This document shows, piece by piece, positions 52,994 to 62,153 of a stretch of DNA of 64,000 bases. Under the pieces are notes generated by a model. The model saw only the letters and a list, made by a program, of their open reading frames with translations. It made no database searches and had not been told where the DNA came from. The stretch covers positions 1 through 64,000 of the forward strand of contig NZ_MUMI01000023.1 of assembly GCF_002155975.1 (NCBI RefSeq). Direction: 5' to 3'. The translations under genes and the position numbers were made by a program. This stretch comes from Amycolatopsis kentuckyensis. Lineage in GTDB: Bacteria > Actinomycetota > Actinomycetes > Mycobacteriales > Pseudonocardiaceae. Within the stretch, counting starts at the first letter, position 1. The number at the start of each line of letters is the position of its first letter.

Positions 52994-54406
52994 GTGGAGA
53001 TCCACATCGACCTGACCGGGACGCGCGGCCACCGCGACGCGATCTACCGGCAGCTCCGCGCGGCGATCCTGGCCGGCCGGATCCGGCCCGGCGAGGCGCT
53101 GCCGCCGACCCGCGAGCTCGCGCAGCGGCTGGCGGTCTCCCGGACGACGGTCAGCGCGGCCTACGACCGGCTCACCGCCGAGGGCTTCCTCGCCGGGCGC
53201 GTCGGCGCGGGCACGTTCGTCACGGCTTCGCCGGTTTCCGCCGAGCCGGTGCCGGACGTTCCGGGCGTGCGGCCGCTGCCGGAGTGGGACGCCGTCCCGT
53301 CGCCGCCCGCGCCGTTCGCCCCGGCGCCGGAGTTCGACTTCCGGCCGGGCGTCCCCGACCTCGCGCTGTTTCCCTTCGACACCTGGCGACGGCTGATCAC
53401 GCAGCGGCTGCGCGCCGGCCAGGCCGACCTGATGACCTACGGCGACCCGCAGGGGCACGCCGGGTTGCGGGCCGAAATCGCCCGGCACGCCGGCGTTTCG
53501 CGGGACGTCCGGGCGAGTGCGGCGCAGGTCGTCGTCACCGCCGGCGCCCAGCAGACGACCGACCTCGTCGCGCGGGTGCTGCTGCGGGCCGGCGACCTCG
53601 CCGCCGTCGAGGACCCCGGGTACCCGCCGCCGCGGCTGGTGCTCGGCGCGCGCGGCGTCCGTGTCGCGCCAGTGCCGGTGGACGCCTCCGGGATCGTCGT
53701 CGACGCCATCCCGGCAGGGACGCGGCTGGTGTACGTGACGCCGTCGCACCAATACCCGCTCGGCCTGTCGATGTCGCTGGACCGCAGGCTGGAACTGCTC
53801 GACTGGGCCGAGCGGAACGACGCGGTGCTCGTCGAGGACGACTACGACACCGAGTTCCGCTACACCGGACGTCCCTTGGAACCCTTGCACAGCCTGGATT
53901 CCCGAGGTCGCGTCGTGTACGTCGGCTCGTTTTCGAAGGTGCTTTCGCCCGCCCTGCGGCTGGGGTTCCTCATCGCGCCGCCGTCGCTGGTGCCCGCTCT
54001 GGTGAAGGCCCGCTACCTCACCGACTGGCACGCGCCGAACGTCGAGCAGGCCGCGCTGGCGGCGTTCATGGCCGAAGGCGGTTTCGCCCGGCACGTCCGG
54101 CGGATGCGGAAGATCTACCGCGCCCGGCACGAACTCCTCACCGCCGTCCTCGCCCGGGATTTCGCGGACTTCCTGACGCCGTTGCCGTCGACGGCGGGCC
54201 TGCACCTGAGCGCGGTTTCCGCGACCGACTGCGGTGGGCTGGTCCGGGCGGCGCGGCGTCAGGGCGTCCGGCTGTACTCGCTGGGGGACTTCGGGGTGGG
54301 GGAGCGGCGGCACGGCCTCGTCTTCGGTTACGGTGCGGTCGCGGCCGAGCGGATCGAGCCCGGGCTGGCCCGGCTGCGGGCACTGGCGGACGAAGGAGCG
54401 GCATGA
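52994..54406 (+). CDS. MocR/PdxR-type regulator (GntR HTH plus aminotransferase domain)
   Basis: A 470-residue protein from GTG 52994. An earlier GTG at 52970 is in frame, but a TAGACT -10-like element at 52981 makes the later start, possibly leaderless, more likely. The GntR winged helix (about 10-75, YRQLRAAILAGRIRPGEALPPTRELAQRLAVSRTTVS) is fused to a fold-type I aminotransferase domain (about 110-465) with VEDPGYPPPR, EDDYDTEFRY and the PLP lysine in GSFSKVLSPALRLGF. MocR proteins sense PLP or amino-acid adducts. The next gene overlaps by four bases. Confidence 0.92.
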   Translation: MEIHIDLTGTRGHRDAIYRQLRAAILAGRIRPGEALPPTRELAQRLAVSRTTVSAAYDRLTAEGFLAGRVGAGTFVTASPVSAEPVPDVPGVRPLPEWDAVPSPPAPFAPAPEFDFRPGVPDLALFPFDTWRRLITQRLRAGQADLMTYGDPQGHAGLRAEIARHAGVSRDVRASAAQVVVTAGAQQTTDLVARVLLRAGDLAAVEDPGYPPPRLVLGARGVRVAPVPVDASGIVVDAIPAGTRLVYVTPSHQYPLGLSMSLDRRLELLDWAERNDAVLVEDDYDTEFRYTGRPLEPLHSLDSRGRVVYVGSFSKVLSPALRLGFLIAPPSLVPALVKARYLTDWHAPNVEQAALAAFMAEGGFARHVRRMRKIYRARHELLTAVLARDFADFLTPLPSTAGLHLSAVSATDCGGLVRAARRQGVRLYSLGDFGVGERRHGLVFGYGAVAAERIEPGLARLRALADEGAA

Positions 54407-54849
54407 CCGACGACGTGATGGTGGCGATCGACGCCGGTCTGCGGCAGCACATCGGCGGCGACCGCGCCGGTGCGTACGCGACTTTCGCGCAGCTGTGGGC
54501 GTCGATCGGCGACGACGGCGACCCGCTGCACCGCGTCGCCTTGGCCCACCACATGGCCGACGTCTGCGACGACCCGGCCGAGGAACTCGAGTGGGACCTG
54601 CGGGCCCTGGCCGCGGCCGATTCGCTGACCGACTCGCGGGCCCAGGAGTACCACTCGTCCCTGGCCGTCCGCGGCTTCTACCCGTCGCTGCACCTCAACC
54701 TGGGCGAGGACTACCGCAAGCTCGGCGACCTGCCCGCGGCCCGCGAACAGCTGGCACTGGCCCGCGCGCGCCTGGACGCCCTCGGCGACGACGACTACGC
54801 GGCGGGGATCCGGCTGGCGCTGGACGGCCTGGCCGACCGGCTCGGCTGA
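54403..54849 (+). CDS. Small helical, TPR-like protein
   Basis: A 148-residue protein starting in the ATGA overlap with the MocR gene. It is predicted all-helical (LRQHIGGDRAGAYATFAQLWASI; HLNLGEDYRKLGDLPAAREQLALARARL), the second part matching a tetratricopeptide repeat. It probably acts with or is simply co-translated with the regulator. Function unknown. Confidence 0.75.
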   Translation: MTDDVMVAIDAGLRQHIGGDRAGAYATFAQLWASIGDDGDPLHRVALAHHMADVCDDPAEELEWDLRALAAADSLTDSRAQEYHSSLAVRGFYPSLHLNLGEDYRKLGDLPAAREQLALARARLDALGDDDYAAGIRLALDGLADRLG

Positions 54850-54871
54850 ATCGGTACCAATACCACGAAGA

Positions 54872-54900
54872 CGCCCCGTTTGCCGGACTTTCGCGGGGCG
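54872..54900 (+). terminator. Hairpin downstream of the MocR operon
   Basis: CGCCCCG (54872-54878) pairs with CGGGGCG (54894-54900) over a 15-base loop, 23 bases past the TPR-like gene stop. Confidence 0.5.
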
Positions 54901-54951
54901 CCGAGGGGCCCTAACCTGTGGTGATCCAGCTCACCGACGGGAAGGATCGCC

Positions 54952-55383
54952 ATGCGGATTGCGGATCTGCTGCGCAAGAAGGGGTCGGCGGTCGCGACGG
55001 TCACCCCCGACACGACGGTGACCACGCTGCTGGCCGGACTGGCCGAACACAACGTCGGCGCGATGGTGGTCGTCGCCCCGGACGGGTCGATCGCGGGCAT
55101 CGTCTCGGAACGCGACGTCGTCCGGCGCCTGAACGAACACGGTCCGGCCCTGCTCGATGGCCCCGTCTCGGAGATCATGACCAAACTGGTGGCGAGCTGC
55201 ACCCCGGACGACTCGGTGGACCAGCTGTCGGTCCTGATGACGGAGAGGCGCATCCGGCACGTCCCGGTCCTCGCCGACGGCCGGCTGGCCGGCATCGTGT
55301 CCATCGGCGACGTCGTGAAGAACCGGATGGAACAGCTGGAGCAGAGCCAGGAACAGCTGCAGGCCTACATCTCCCAGGGTTAG
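54952..55383 (+). CDS. Two-CBS-domain protein
   Basis: A 143-residue protein consisting of a Bateman pair: CBS1 about 8-64 (VTPDTTVTTLLAGLAEHNVGAMVVVAPDGSIAGIVSERDVVRRL) and CBS2 about 75-130 (RRIRHVPVLADGRLAGIVSIGDVVKNRM), with a helical tail rich in Glu/Gln. Such pairs bind adenosine nucleotides and are common as stress or dormancy proteins in actinobacteria. AAGGATCG precedes the start. The stop overlaps the convergent gene by four bases. Confidence 0.9.
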   Translation: MRIADLLRKKGSAVATVTPDTTVTTLLAGLAEHNVGAMVVVAPDGSIAGIVSERDVVRRLNEHGPALLDGPVSEIMTKLVASCTPDDSVDQLSVLMTERRIRHVPVLADGRLAGIVSIGDVVKNRMEQLEQSQEQLQAYISQG

Positions 55384-55937
55384 TGGCCGGGCCAGCTGTA
55401 GGCGTAGCTGAGAGAGAAAGTGCGGTCGATCCAGTCGTCGGCCGGCTCGCCCGCTCCCGGGCGAGCCGGCGCGACCGCGCGGACCGCGTCCAGTTCGGAG
55501 GAGAGGTCCTCGGCGGCGAGCAGGGTGCCGTCGCGGAAGGTCAGTTCGCGGACGTCGGTGAACACCCAGGCGGGCCGGAAACCCATGTTGAGGTACGGGC
55601 GCTCGGGGAACCGGCCGTGTCCGAGCAGCAGGCGCCCGCTGAACTCCGTGGCGAGGTTCAGTTTCGTGTAGTGCCAGGCGTGGTCCATGGCGCGCCACCG
55701 CGGCCGGACTCGGTCGAGCGGCGGCGGGGTGTCCGCTGCGCCGACGTGGAGGTCGCGCAGGACCAGCCGCCCGTCCACCACCACGTACCGGGCGACGTGG
55801 CCGCGCCAGCAGCCCGTGTGCATCGCCCGCAGTTCGAGGCCGTGGGCGGCCGGATCGAACAGCCCGGTCCCGTCCACCGCGGTGATCGCGAACCGCTTTC
55901 CGCCGAAGCGGACTTCGTCGGACTCCTGTGTGGTCAC
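55380..55937 (-). CDS. Conserved hypothetical protein coupled to DUF4139 gene
   Basis: A 185-residue protein starting at GTG 55937 (GGGGGA four bases upstream), nine bases after the DUF4139 gene on the same strand. It contains a distinctive HTGCWRGHVARYVVVDGRLVLRDLHVG segment and an LNLATEFSGRLLLGHG strand-turn, suggesting a compact beta-rich domain. No signal peptide or family is recognised. Co-transcription with the DUF4139 protein suggests a shared role. Confidence 0.7.
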   Translation of the reverse strand: MTTQESDEVRFGGKRFAITAVDGTGLFDPAAHGLELRAMHTGCWRGHVARYVVVDGRLVLRDLHVGAADTPPPLDRVRPRWRAMDHAWHYTKLNLATEFSGRLLLGHGRFPERPYLNMGFRPAWVFTDVRELTFRDGTLLAAEDLSSELDAVRAVAPARPGAGEPADDWIDRTFSLSYAYSWPGH

Positions 55938-55946
55938 GGATTCCCC

Positions 55947-57506
55947 CTATTCTCGCCAGCCCGAAAGTTCCACGCCCTTCGCGACATCCACGCGGTAGGA
56001 GAGCGTCACCACGCCCGTTTCCCCCGGGGCCAAGGTCAGCTTCCACGTGAATTCGCCCAATGCCGACGTTTCCACGGGTTCCGGTGAGGTCTTCACGTCC
56101 CGCACCGTGATCGTGTCGTCACGGGAGACCGGGGCCTGGTCCAGAACGGTGATGGTGGCGGGACGGGGCCCGTGGTTGCCGACGGAGATATTGTACTGCG
56201 CCTCGCGCCGCTTCTGTCCCGACAACGTCGCTTTCGAAGCGGTGCGGCGGACCAGTTCCCGCTCCACCCGGATCCGGTCGTCGACGCCCAGGGCCAGCTC
56301 CAGCTCTTCGCCGGGAGCCCACGGCTCCAGCACCGTCGTCCCGACGAACTCCGCGTCGTGGAACACCGAAGCGCGGCCGGGCCGCAGGGCGTGCTCCGAG
56401 GTGTTCTCCACCGTGGCGCGCAAGTACGCCTCCTCCGCCAGCACCGGCGCCGTGACGTAACCCAGGTCGGCGGTGAGCGAAAGCTGCGCCAACGTCGTCC
56501 GGTGCCCCTGCGCGCCGGACGGCACCGCGACCGGCCGCGACGGCCGGTAGGTCACCGCCGTCGTGCCCTGCTCGACCGAGGCGAGTTTGGGCGCCATCGC
56601 CGGAGCCGCCGGCGCGAACTGCCGTCGGGCGTTCTCCGCGATCCCGTCGGCCGCGCCCCCGTACGCCGCCGAGGCCACGAATCCGCCCGGCTCCGGGAGG
56701 ACGCGGTCCAGGTACCACGGCTGGAGTTCCGGCACCACCACCGACACCGCGGGCCGCGCCGTCGACAGCGCCAGCTCGCACTCCGGCCAGTCCTCGCCGG
56801 TGTACTGGCTGACGAGCCCGTACGACACCACGGTGACGTCGGTGCCGCGCACCCGGATGTCGTACCCCGGTTCCCAGCTCGCGCCGGGGACCACATAGGA
56901 CAGTTCCAGCTCCGCTTCCGCGGCGGGGTCCGGGATCTCCAGCTCCACGATCACCGAGGTGCTGTCCTGTCCGGACCGGCCGCTGTGCGCCTCGATCCGC
57001 CGGTCGAGCGCGGCGAGGTCCTCCCGCAGCCGCGCGATCCGGTCGCTCAGCACCCGGCGCGCCTTCAACGCGGAGGCCAGCCGCGCGCTCAGCGCGTCGG
57101 TGACTTCGGCGACCCGCGAAGGCTCCGCAGTCCCCGCAGCCAGCGCCTTCGCGAAGCTGCCGCCGCTGCGCTTCGCCAGCGAAGTCAGCAGATCCACCTT
57201 CATCGTTTCGGCCGCTTCGTCGTCCAGGACGCCGTCGAGCGTCGCCTGATCGGCCCGCCGTTGCTCGACGAGTGCCTCCAACGCCGCGTCGGCCGGGGCC
57301 GCGTGCCACTCGGTGCGCACGTCGACGCCGGTGATCAGCGCGGGCCCGCTGCCGGTGACGCGCACCGAGCCCGGGTCGAGAGCCGGGGGCAGCCCGGCGA
57401 AGGTGAGGCGCGGCCCGCCGTCGAGCGGAGCCTTGCCCCGGCGGGTGATCCGCGCCTGCTGGGGGTAGACGGTCACGGCGGTGATCGGCGCTTCGACGGT
57501 CGGCAT
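55947..57506 (-). CDS. DUF4139/MuiA-family protein
   Basis: A 519-residue protein. The N-terminal beta-sandwich (ITAVTVYPQQARITRRGKAPL, a DUF4140-type start), a coiled coil (about 85-160, LEALVEQRRADQATLDGVLDDE and DRIARLREDLAALDRRIEAH), and a DUF4139 domain (about 170-519; SYVVPGASWEPGYDIRV, SQYTGEDWPECELALSTARP, LGEFTWKLTLAPGETGVVTLSYRV). The layout is that of proteins annotated as mucoidy inhibitor A. No signal peptide. The molecular role is unknown. Confidence 0.88.
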   Translation of the reverse strand: MPTVEAPITAVTVYPQQARITRRGKAPLDGGPRLTFAGLPPALDPGSVRVTGSGPALITGVDVRTEWHAAPADAALEALVEQRRADQATLDGVLDDEAAETMKVDLLTSLAKRSGGSFAKALAAGTAEPSRVAEVTDALSARLASALKARRVLSDRIARLREDLAALDRRIEAHSGRSGQDSTSVIVELEIPDPAAEAELELSYVVPGASWEPGYDIRVRGTDVTVVSYGLVSQYTGEDWPECELALSTARPAVSVVVPELQPWYLDRVLPEPGGFVASAAYGGAADGIAENARRQFAPAAPAMAPKLASVEQGTTAVTYRPSRPVAVPSGAQGHRTTLAQLSLTADLGYVTAPVLAEEAYLRATVENTSEHALRPGRASVFHDAEFVGTTVLEPWAPGEELELALGVDDRIRVERELVRRTASKATLSGQKRREAQYNISVGNHGPRPATITVLDQAPVSRDDTITVRDVKTSPEPVETSALGEFTWKLTLAPGETGVVTLSYRVDVAKGVELSGWRE

Positions 57507-57590
57507 GCCTCCGACGTTAGTCTCTTGACACCCCCGCGGGCGGACCGGAAGTGTCTTCAGTCGTCCGCTTCGCCCGGCTTGGGGGTTTGA

Positions 57591-59387
57591 GTGAAAGCCG
57601 CAGTCCTGCTCGCCGCCGTCCTCGCGCTGCCGCTGACCGCGGGCGTCGCCGAAGCCGCGCCACCGGCCCCGGTGTTCACCGGCGGCCAGGCGCAACCGGT
57701 GTTCGACCCGGCCGACGTCGTCCGCGAAGACGTCTGGGTCACCGCGCCCGTCGACAGCGACCACGACGGCGCCGACGACCTCGTGCACGCCCAGGTCGTG
57801 CGCCCGCGCGCCACCCAGCAGGGCCTGAAGGTGCCCGTCGTCTACCAGGCCAGCCCGTACTACGCCGGCGGCAACGACGTCGCGAACCACGACGTCGACG
57901 TCGAGCTGTACGCGCCGGGGTACGCCCGTGGCCCGGCAGGCCCGCGCGTCGCCGCGCACGGCGTCGGCCCGGCCACCCCGATCAACTGGCGCTACCAGGA
58001 CTACTTCACCGCGCGCGGGTTCGCCGTCGTCTACGGCGAATCGCTCGGCAGCGGGCTCTCCACCGGCTGCCCGACCACCGGTGACGTCAACGAGACGATC
58101 GGCGCCCGCTCGGTCGTCGACTGGCTCAACGGCCGGACCTCCGCGCGGGACGCGAACGGTGCCGCGGCGAAGGCGGACTGGACGACGGGCAAGACCGGCA
58201 TGATGGGCGTGTCCTACAACGGGACCCTGCCCAACGCCGTCGCGAGCACCGGCGTCGAAGGCCTCGAGACGATCGTGCCGATCGCGGCCATCTCCAGCTG
58301 GTACGAGTACTACCGCAACGACGGCGCGGTCGTCGCGGCCGGCGGGTTCCAGGGCGAAGACGCCGACGTGCTCGCCGAGTACGTCTACACCCGCGCCGAC
58401 CGGGCGGTCTGCCGCCCGGTGATCGACGGGCTGACCCGCGACCAGGACCGGGTCACCGGCGACTACACGCCGTTCTGGGACGTCCGCAACTACCGCAACG
58501 ACGTCGGCAAGGTGCGCGCGTCGGTGCTCGCGGTGCACGGCCTCAACGACTGGAACGTCAAGACCGAGCAGGTCGCGACCTGGTACGAGGCGCTCAAGGC
58601 CCGCGGCGTCGAGCACAAGATCTGGCTGCACCAGTCCGGGCACGCGGACCCGTACTCGCTGCGCCGCGACGTCTGGCTCGCGACGCTGAACAAGTGGCTG
58701 TCGCACTACCTCTACGGCATCGACAACGGCATCCAGAACGAGCCGAAGGCGACGATCCAGCGCGAGGACAAGTCGTGGGCCGACGAGGCCGACTGGCCGG
58801 CGCCGGGCACCGCCGACGTCCGCGTGTACCCGTGGCCGGGCGGCCGCTCGAAGGGCACGATCGACACCCGCAACCCGGTGCCGGGCACGGCGGCCGTCGA
58901 AACCCTCGCCGACGACTCGTCGAAGACGATCGAGCAGCTGGCCGGGCTCGCTTCCTCCGGCAACCGCCTGCTGTACGCGACTCTGGCGGCGAAGCAGGCC
59001 GTCCGGCTCTCCGGCACGGTTCGCGCCGACCTGGCGCTGGCGTTCGACCGGCCCGCGGCGAACGTCTCGGCGATCCTGCTCGACCGCGCCCCCGACGGCA
59101 CGTCCCACGTGATCAGCCGCGGCTGGACCGACCCGCAGAACCGCACGTCGCCCGCCCGCACCGAGCCGATCACGCCGGGGCAGACCTACCGGATCGGCGT
59201 CGACCTGATGCCGAAGGACTACGTCATCGCGGCGGGCCACCGGCTCGAGGTCCTGGTCGCCTCCAGCGACCACGACTACACGCTGCGGCCGAAGCCGGGC
59301 GCGGGGCTCGCGCTCGACCTCACGAAGACGTCGGTCACGCTCCCAGTGACGGGCGGCAAGCCGGCGCTGCGGGCCGCGTTCGGCTGA
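57591..59387 (+). CDS. Secreted Xaa-Pro dipeptidyl-peptidase (S15)
   Basis: A 598-residue protein starting at GTG 57591. Signal peptide about 1-23 (AEA|AP). The S15 alpha/beta hydrolase shows Ser208 in MMGVSYNGT, the Asp region VLAVHGLNDWNVKTEQ and the His region LHQSGHADPYS. A C-terminal jelly-roll (about 420-598, PepX_C) follows. It releases X-Pro dipeptides outside the cell, complementing the cytosolic prolyl oligopeptidase. The stop overlaps the next start by one base (TGATG). Confidence 0.92.
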   Translation: MKAAVLLAAVLALPLTAGVAEAAPPAPVFTGGQAQPVFDPADVVREDVWVTAPVDSDHDGADDLVHAQVVRPRATQQGLKVPVVYQASPYYAGGNDVANHDVDVELYAPGYARGPAGPRVAAHGVGPATPINWRYQDYFTARGFAVVYGESLGSGLSTGCPTTGDVNETIGARSVVDWLNGRTSARDANGAAAKADWTTGKTGMMGVSYNGTLPNAVASTGVEGLETIVPIAAISSWYEYYRNDGAVVAAGGFQGEDADVLAEYVYTRADRAVCRPVIDGLTRDQDRVTGDYTPFWDVRNYRNDVGKVRASVLAVHGLNDWNVKTEQVATWYEALKARGVEHKIWLHQSGHADPYSLRRDVWLATLNKWLSHYLYGIDNGIQNEPKATIQREDKSWADEADWPAPGTADVRVYPWPGGRSKGTIDTRNPVPGTAAVETLADDSSKTIEQLAGLASSGNRLLYATLAAKQAVRLSGTVRADLALAFDRPAANVSAILLDRAPDGTSHVISRGWTDPQNRTSPARTEPITPGQTYRIGVDLMPKDYVIAAGHRLEVLVASSDHDYTLRPKPGAGLALDLTKTSVTLPVTGGKPALRAAFG

Positions 59388-60052
59388 TGCTGCCGGAGCA
59401 CCTCCGGGCCGACGTCCGCACGTTGTGGGACTACCACGACTTGCGGCACGAGCCGCGGCGGTCGGATGCCGGGATCGGGCTGGGCAGCCGCGATCCCGGC
59501 GTGGCCGTCCACGCGGCGGAGCTGTTCCACGCCGGCTGCTTCCCGCTGCTCGTGTTCACCGGCGCCAACGCCCCGACGACAGTGGCCCGCTTCCCGCGCG
59601 GCGAAGCGGTCCACTACCGCGAGATCGCGTTGGACCTCGGGGTGCCGGACGAGGCGATCCTGGTCGAACCCGAGGCCCGTCACACGGGGGAGAACATCGT
59701 GTTCACCCGCCGGCTGCTGGCCGGCCGTGCCGTTCGGTCCGTGACGCTGGTGACTCGGCCGTACCAGCAGCGCCGCGCGTACGCGACGGCCAAGCGGCTC
59801 TGGCCCGAAGTCGACGTGGTGTGCGCGTCGAAGGCGGCGTCGTTCGAAGACCACCTCAGCGCGGAAGAAGACGCCGAGCGCGTGATCGGCATGCTCGTCG
59901 GCGAGACCCAGCGGATCACCGAGTACGCGGAGCGGGGCTTCGCGATCCCGCAGCGCGTTCCCGCCGAGGTCGAGCGGGCGTTCCACCGGCTGGTCGAAGC
60001 CGGGTTCACGCAGCGGCTCGTCACTTTCCGCGGCGAGGGTGACTCAATGTAA
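59387..60052 (+). CDS. YdcF/DUF218-family protein
   Basis: A 221-residue protein. VFTGANAPTTVARFPRGEAVHYREIALDLGVPDEAILVEPEARHTGENIVFTRRLL matches the DUF218 pattern, with the conserved ARHTxEN segment where the family has S/T-T-x-EN. DUF218 enzymes bind nucleotide-like ligands such as SAM in E. coli YdcF. No TM segment is seen, so this is the cytosolic form. It is coupled to the S15 peptidase gene by a one-base overlap. Confidence 0.86.
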   Translation: MLPEHLRADVRTLWDYHDLRHEPRRSDAGIGLGSRDPGVAVHAAELFHAGCFPLLVFTGANAPTTVARFPRGEAVHYREIALDLGVPDEAILVEPEARHTGENIVFTRRLLAGRAVRSVTLVTRPYQQRRAYATAKRLWPEVDVVCASKAASFEDHLSAEEDAERVIGMLVGETQRITEYAERGFAIPQRVPAEVERAFHRLVEAGFTQRLVTFRGEGDSM

Positions 60053-60109
60053 CGGTTTCCGCAGGTCAGGCGACTTACCGGCGTTCTATCCGCTGCGAGA
60101 GGACCCGCC

Positions 60110-61507
60110 ATGACCTCGACCGCCGAACCCACCCTGGAGAGCCTGCGCACCCAGCTGTCCGGAGCCGTGCTGACCGACGGCGACCCCGGCTACGACACCG
60201 CCCGGTCGGTCTGGAACGGGGAGATCGACCGGCACCCCGCGGTGGTGGTGCGGCCCGCCGGGCCCGAGGACGTGGCGACGGCGCTCGCGTACGCCCGCGA
60301 AGCCGGCCTCGACGTCTCGGTGCGCGGCGGCGGGCACAACTTCGGCGGCGCCGCGGTCGTCGACGGTGGTCTCTGCCTCGACCTGAGCTCCCTGACCGCG
60401 ATCACGGTCGACCCGGACCACCGGACCGCGCGCTGCGGCGGCGGGACGACCTGGGCGGAACTCGACGCCGCCACGCAGGCGTACGCGCTCGCGGTGCCGG
60501 GCGGCACGGTCAGCCACACCGGCGTCGGCGGCCTCACCCTCGGCGGCGGGTTCGGCTGGCTCACCGCCAAGCACGGCCTGTCCTGCGACAACCTGCTCTC
60601 GGCCGAGGTCGTCACCGCCGACGGCGAGATCCTGCGCGCGTCGGCCGAGGAGCACGCCGACCTGTTCTGGGCGCTGCGCGGCGGCGGCGGCAACTTCGGC
60701 GTCGTCACCGAGTTCGAGTTCCGGCTGCACCCGGTCGGCCCGATCGTCCACCTGGGACTGTTCTTCTGGGGGCTCGAGGACGGCGTGGCCGCGCTGCGCC
60801 AGGCTCGCGAAGTGCTCGAGACGCTGCCCGCCGAGATGGGCGTGCTCGTCGCCGGGCTCAACGCGCCACCCGCGCCGTTCGTGCCCGAAGCCCACCACTT
60901 CCGGCCCGGCTACGCCCTGCTGATCGCCGGATTCGCGGGGGAGGAGCAGCACGCCGAGGCGATCCGGCCGGCGCGGTCGGGGCCGGCGCCGCTGTTCGAG
61001 TTCGTCTCGCCGATACCGTACGTCGAGCTGCAGAAGATGATCGACGACGCCGCGCCGTGGGGCATCCTCGGCTACGAGAAGGCGGCCTTCGCCGACGGGT
61101 TCACCGACGAGGTCATCGACGTGATCGCGGACTTCCTGCCGCGCAAGAGCTCGCCGATGTCGATCATGCCGATCTTCCCGCTGCGCGGGGCGTTCGCCGC
61201 GGCCGCCGACGACGGCACGGCGTTCGGCGGGGCCCGGCGGACCTGCCTGGCCGTGAACATCGCCGCGATCGCCCCCGAACCGGAGCCGTTCGCGGCCGAC
61301 CGGGCGTGGGTGCGGGAGTTCTGGGCGGCGTTGGCGCCGTTGTCGGACAACGTGGGCGGCTACGTCAACTTCATGGCCGAGTACGAAGCCGACCGCGTCC
61401 GGACGTCCTACGGCCCCGGCAAGTACGAGCGGCTGGCCCGGATCAAGGCCGCGTACGACCCGCGGAACGTCTTCCACCACAACGCGAACATCCCGCCCGC
61501 GCCGTGA
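60110..61507 (+). CDS. FAD-linked oxidase of the berberine-bridge type
   Basis: A 465-residue protein starting at ATG 60110 with GAGAGGA upstream. PCMH-type FAD domain (about 40-215): VSVRGGGHNFGG, whose His is the usual 8-alpha FAD attachment, and GVGGLTLGGGFGWLTAKHGLSCDNLL. The second flavin-linking Cys of bicovalent members is not obvious, as that segment reads SCDN. The C-terminal BBE motif is YDPRNVFHHNANI. Members oxidise sugars, alkaloids or polyketides; the substrate is unknown. Stop codons with the convergent response-regulator gene are four bases apart. Confidence 0.9.
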   Translation: MTSTAEPTLESLRTQLSGAVLTDGDPGYDTARSVWNGEIDRHPAVVVRPAGPEDVATALAYAREAGLDVSVRGGGHNFGGAAVVDGGLCLDLSSLTAITVDPDHRTARCGGGTTWAELDAATQAYALAVPGGTVSHTGVGGLTLGGGFGWLTAKHGLSCDNLLSAEVVTADGEILRASAEEHADLFWALRGGGGNFGVVTEFEFRLHPVGPIVHLGLFFWGLEDGVAALRQAREVLETLPAEMGVLVAGLNAPPAPFVPEAHHFRPGYALLIAGFAGEEQHAEAIRPARSGPAPLFEFVSPIPYVELQKMIDDAAPWGILGYEKAAFADGFTDEVIDVIADFLPRKSSPMSIMPIFPLRGAFAAAADDGTAFGGARRTCLAVNIAAIAPEPEPFAADRAWVREFWAALAPLSDNVGGYVNFMAEYEADRVRTSYGPGKYERLARIKAAYDPRNVFHHNANIPPAP

Positions 61508-61511
61508 GGGA

Positions 61512-62153
61512 TCAGCCGGCGAGGCCCGCCCGGTAGGCGAACGCGACCGCCTGCGCGCGGTCGCGCAGCCCGGCCTTGGCGAACAGGTGGTTCACGTGGG
61601 TCTTCACGGTCGCCTCGCTCACCACCAGCGCGCGGGCGATCTCGGTGTTCGACAGGCCCGCCGCGATCAGCCGCAGCACCTCGATTTCGCGGGTGGTCAG
61701 GCCTTCGACCTCCTGGACGCGCGGCGGGGTGCTGCGGGCGGCGGCTTCGACGAGCCGCCGCTGCAGCTCCCCGTCCACTGTGGACTGACCGGCGGCGGCC
61801 GAGCGCAGCGCCCGCGCGATGGACTCGGCGTCGGCGTCCTTGGTCAGGAACCCGCGGGCGCCGGCGCGCAGTGCGGCCAGCAGCGACTCGTCGTCGGCAT
61901 ACGTGGTGAGCACGACGACCTCGGTGCCCGGGTGCTCGGCGCGGATCCGCGCGGTGGTCTCCACCCCGTCGCAGCGCGGCATCCGCAGGTCCACCAGCAC
62001 GACGTCGGGGTGGTGCTCGGCGACGAGGCCGAGCGCGGCCAGGCCGTCGGCGGCGGCGCCGACCACCTCGACACCGGGCAGCAGCCCGAGCAGCGTGACC
62101 AGGCCTTCCCGGACCACCGCCTGGTCGTCGGCCAGCACGACGCGCAGCGTCAC
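61512..62153 (-). CDS. NarL/LuxR-type response regulator
   Basis: A 213-residue protein from GTG 62153, chosen because it overlaps the kinase stop as GTGA and gives the usual TLRVVLADDQ start; ATG 62180 is also in frame. The receiver domain has Asp9/Asp10 and phospho-acceptor Asp55 (VVLVDLRMP), with Lys in LTKDA. The LuxR HTH covers about 148-205 (LTTREIEVLRLIAAGLSNTEIARALVVSEATVKTHVNHLF). Targets unknown. It pairs with the kinase encoded just upstream. Confidence 0.94.
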   Translation of the reverse strand: MTLRVVLADDQAVVREGLVTLLGLLPGVEVVGAAADGLAALGLVAEHHPDVVLVDLRMPRCDGVETTARIRAEHPGTEVVVLTTYADDESLLAALRAGARGFLTKDADAESIARALRSAAAGQSTVDGELQRRLVEAAARSTPPRVQEVEGLTTREIEVLRLIAAGLSNTEIARALVVSEATVKTHVNHLFAKAGLRDRAQAVAFAYRAGLAG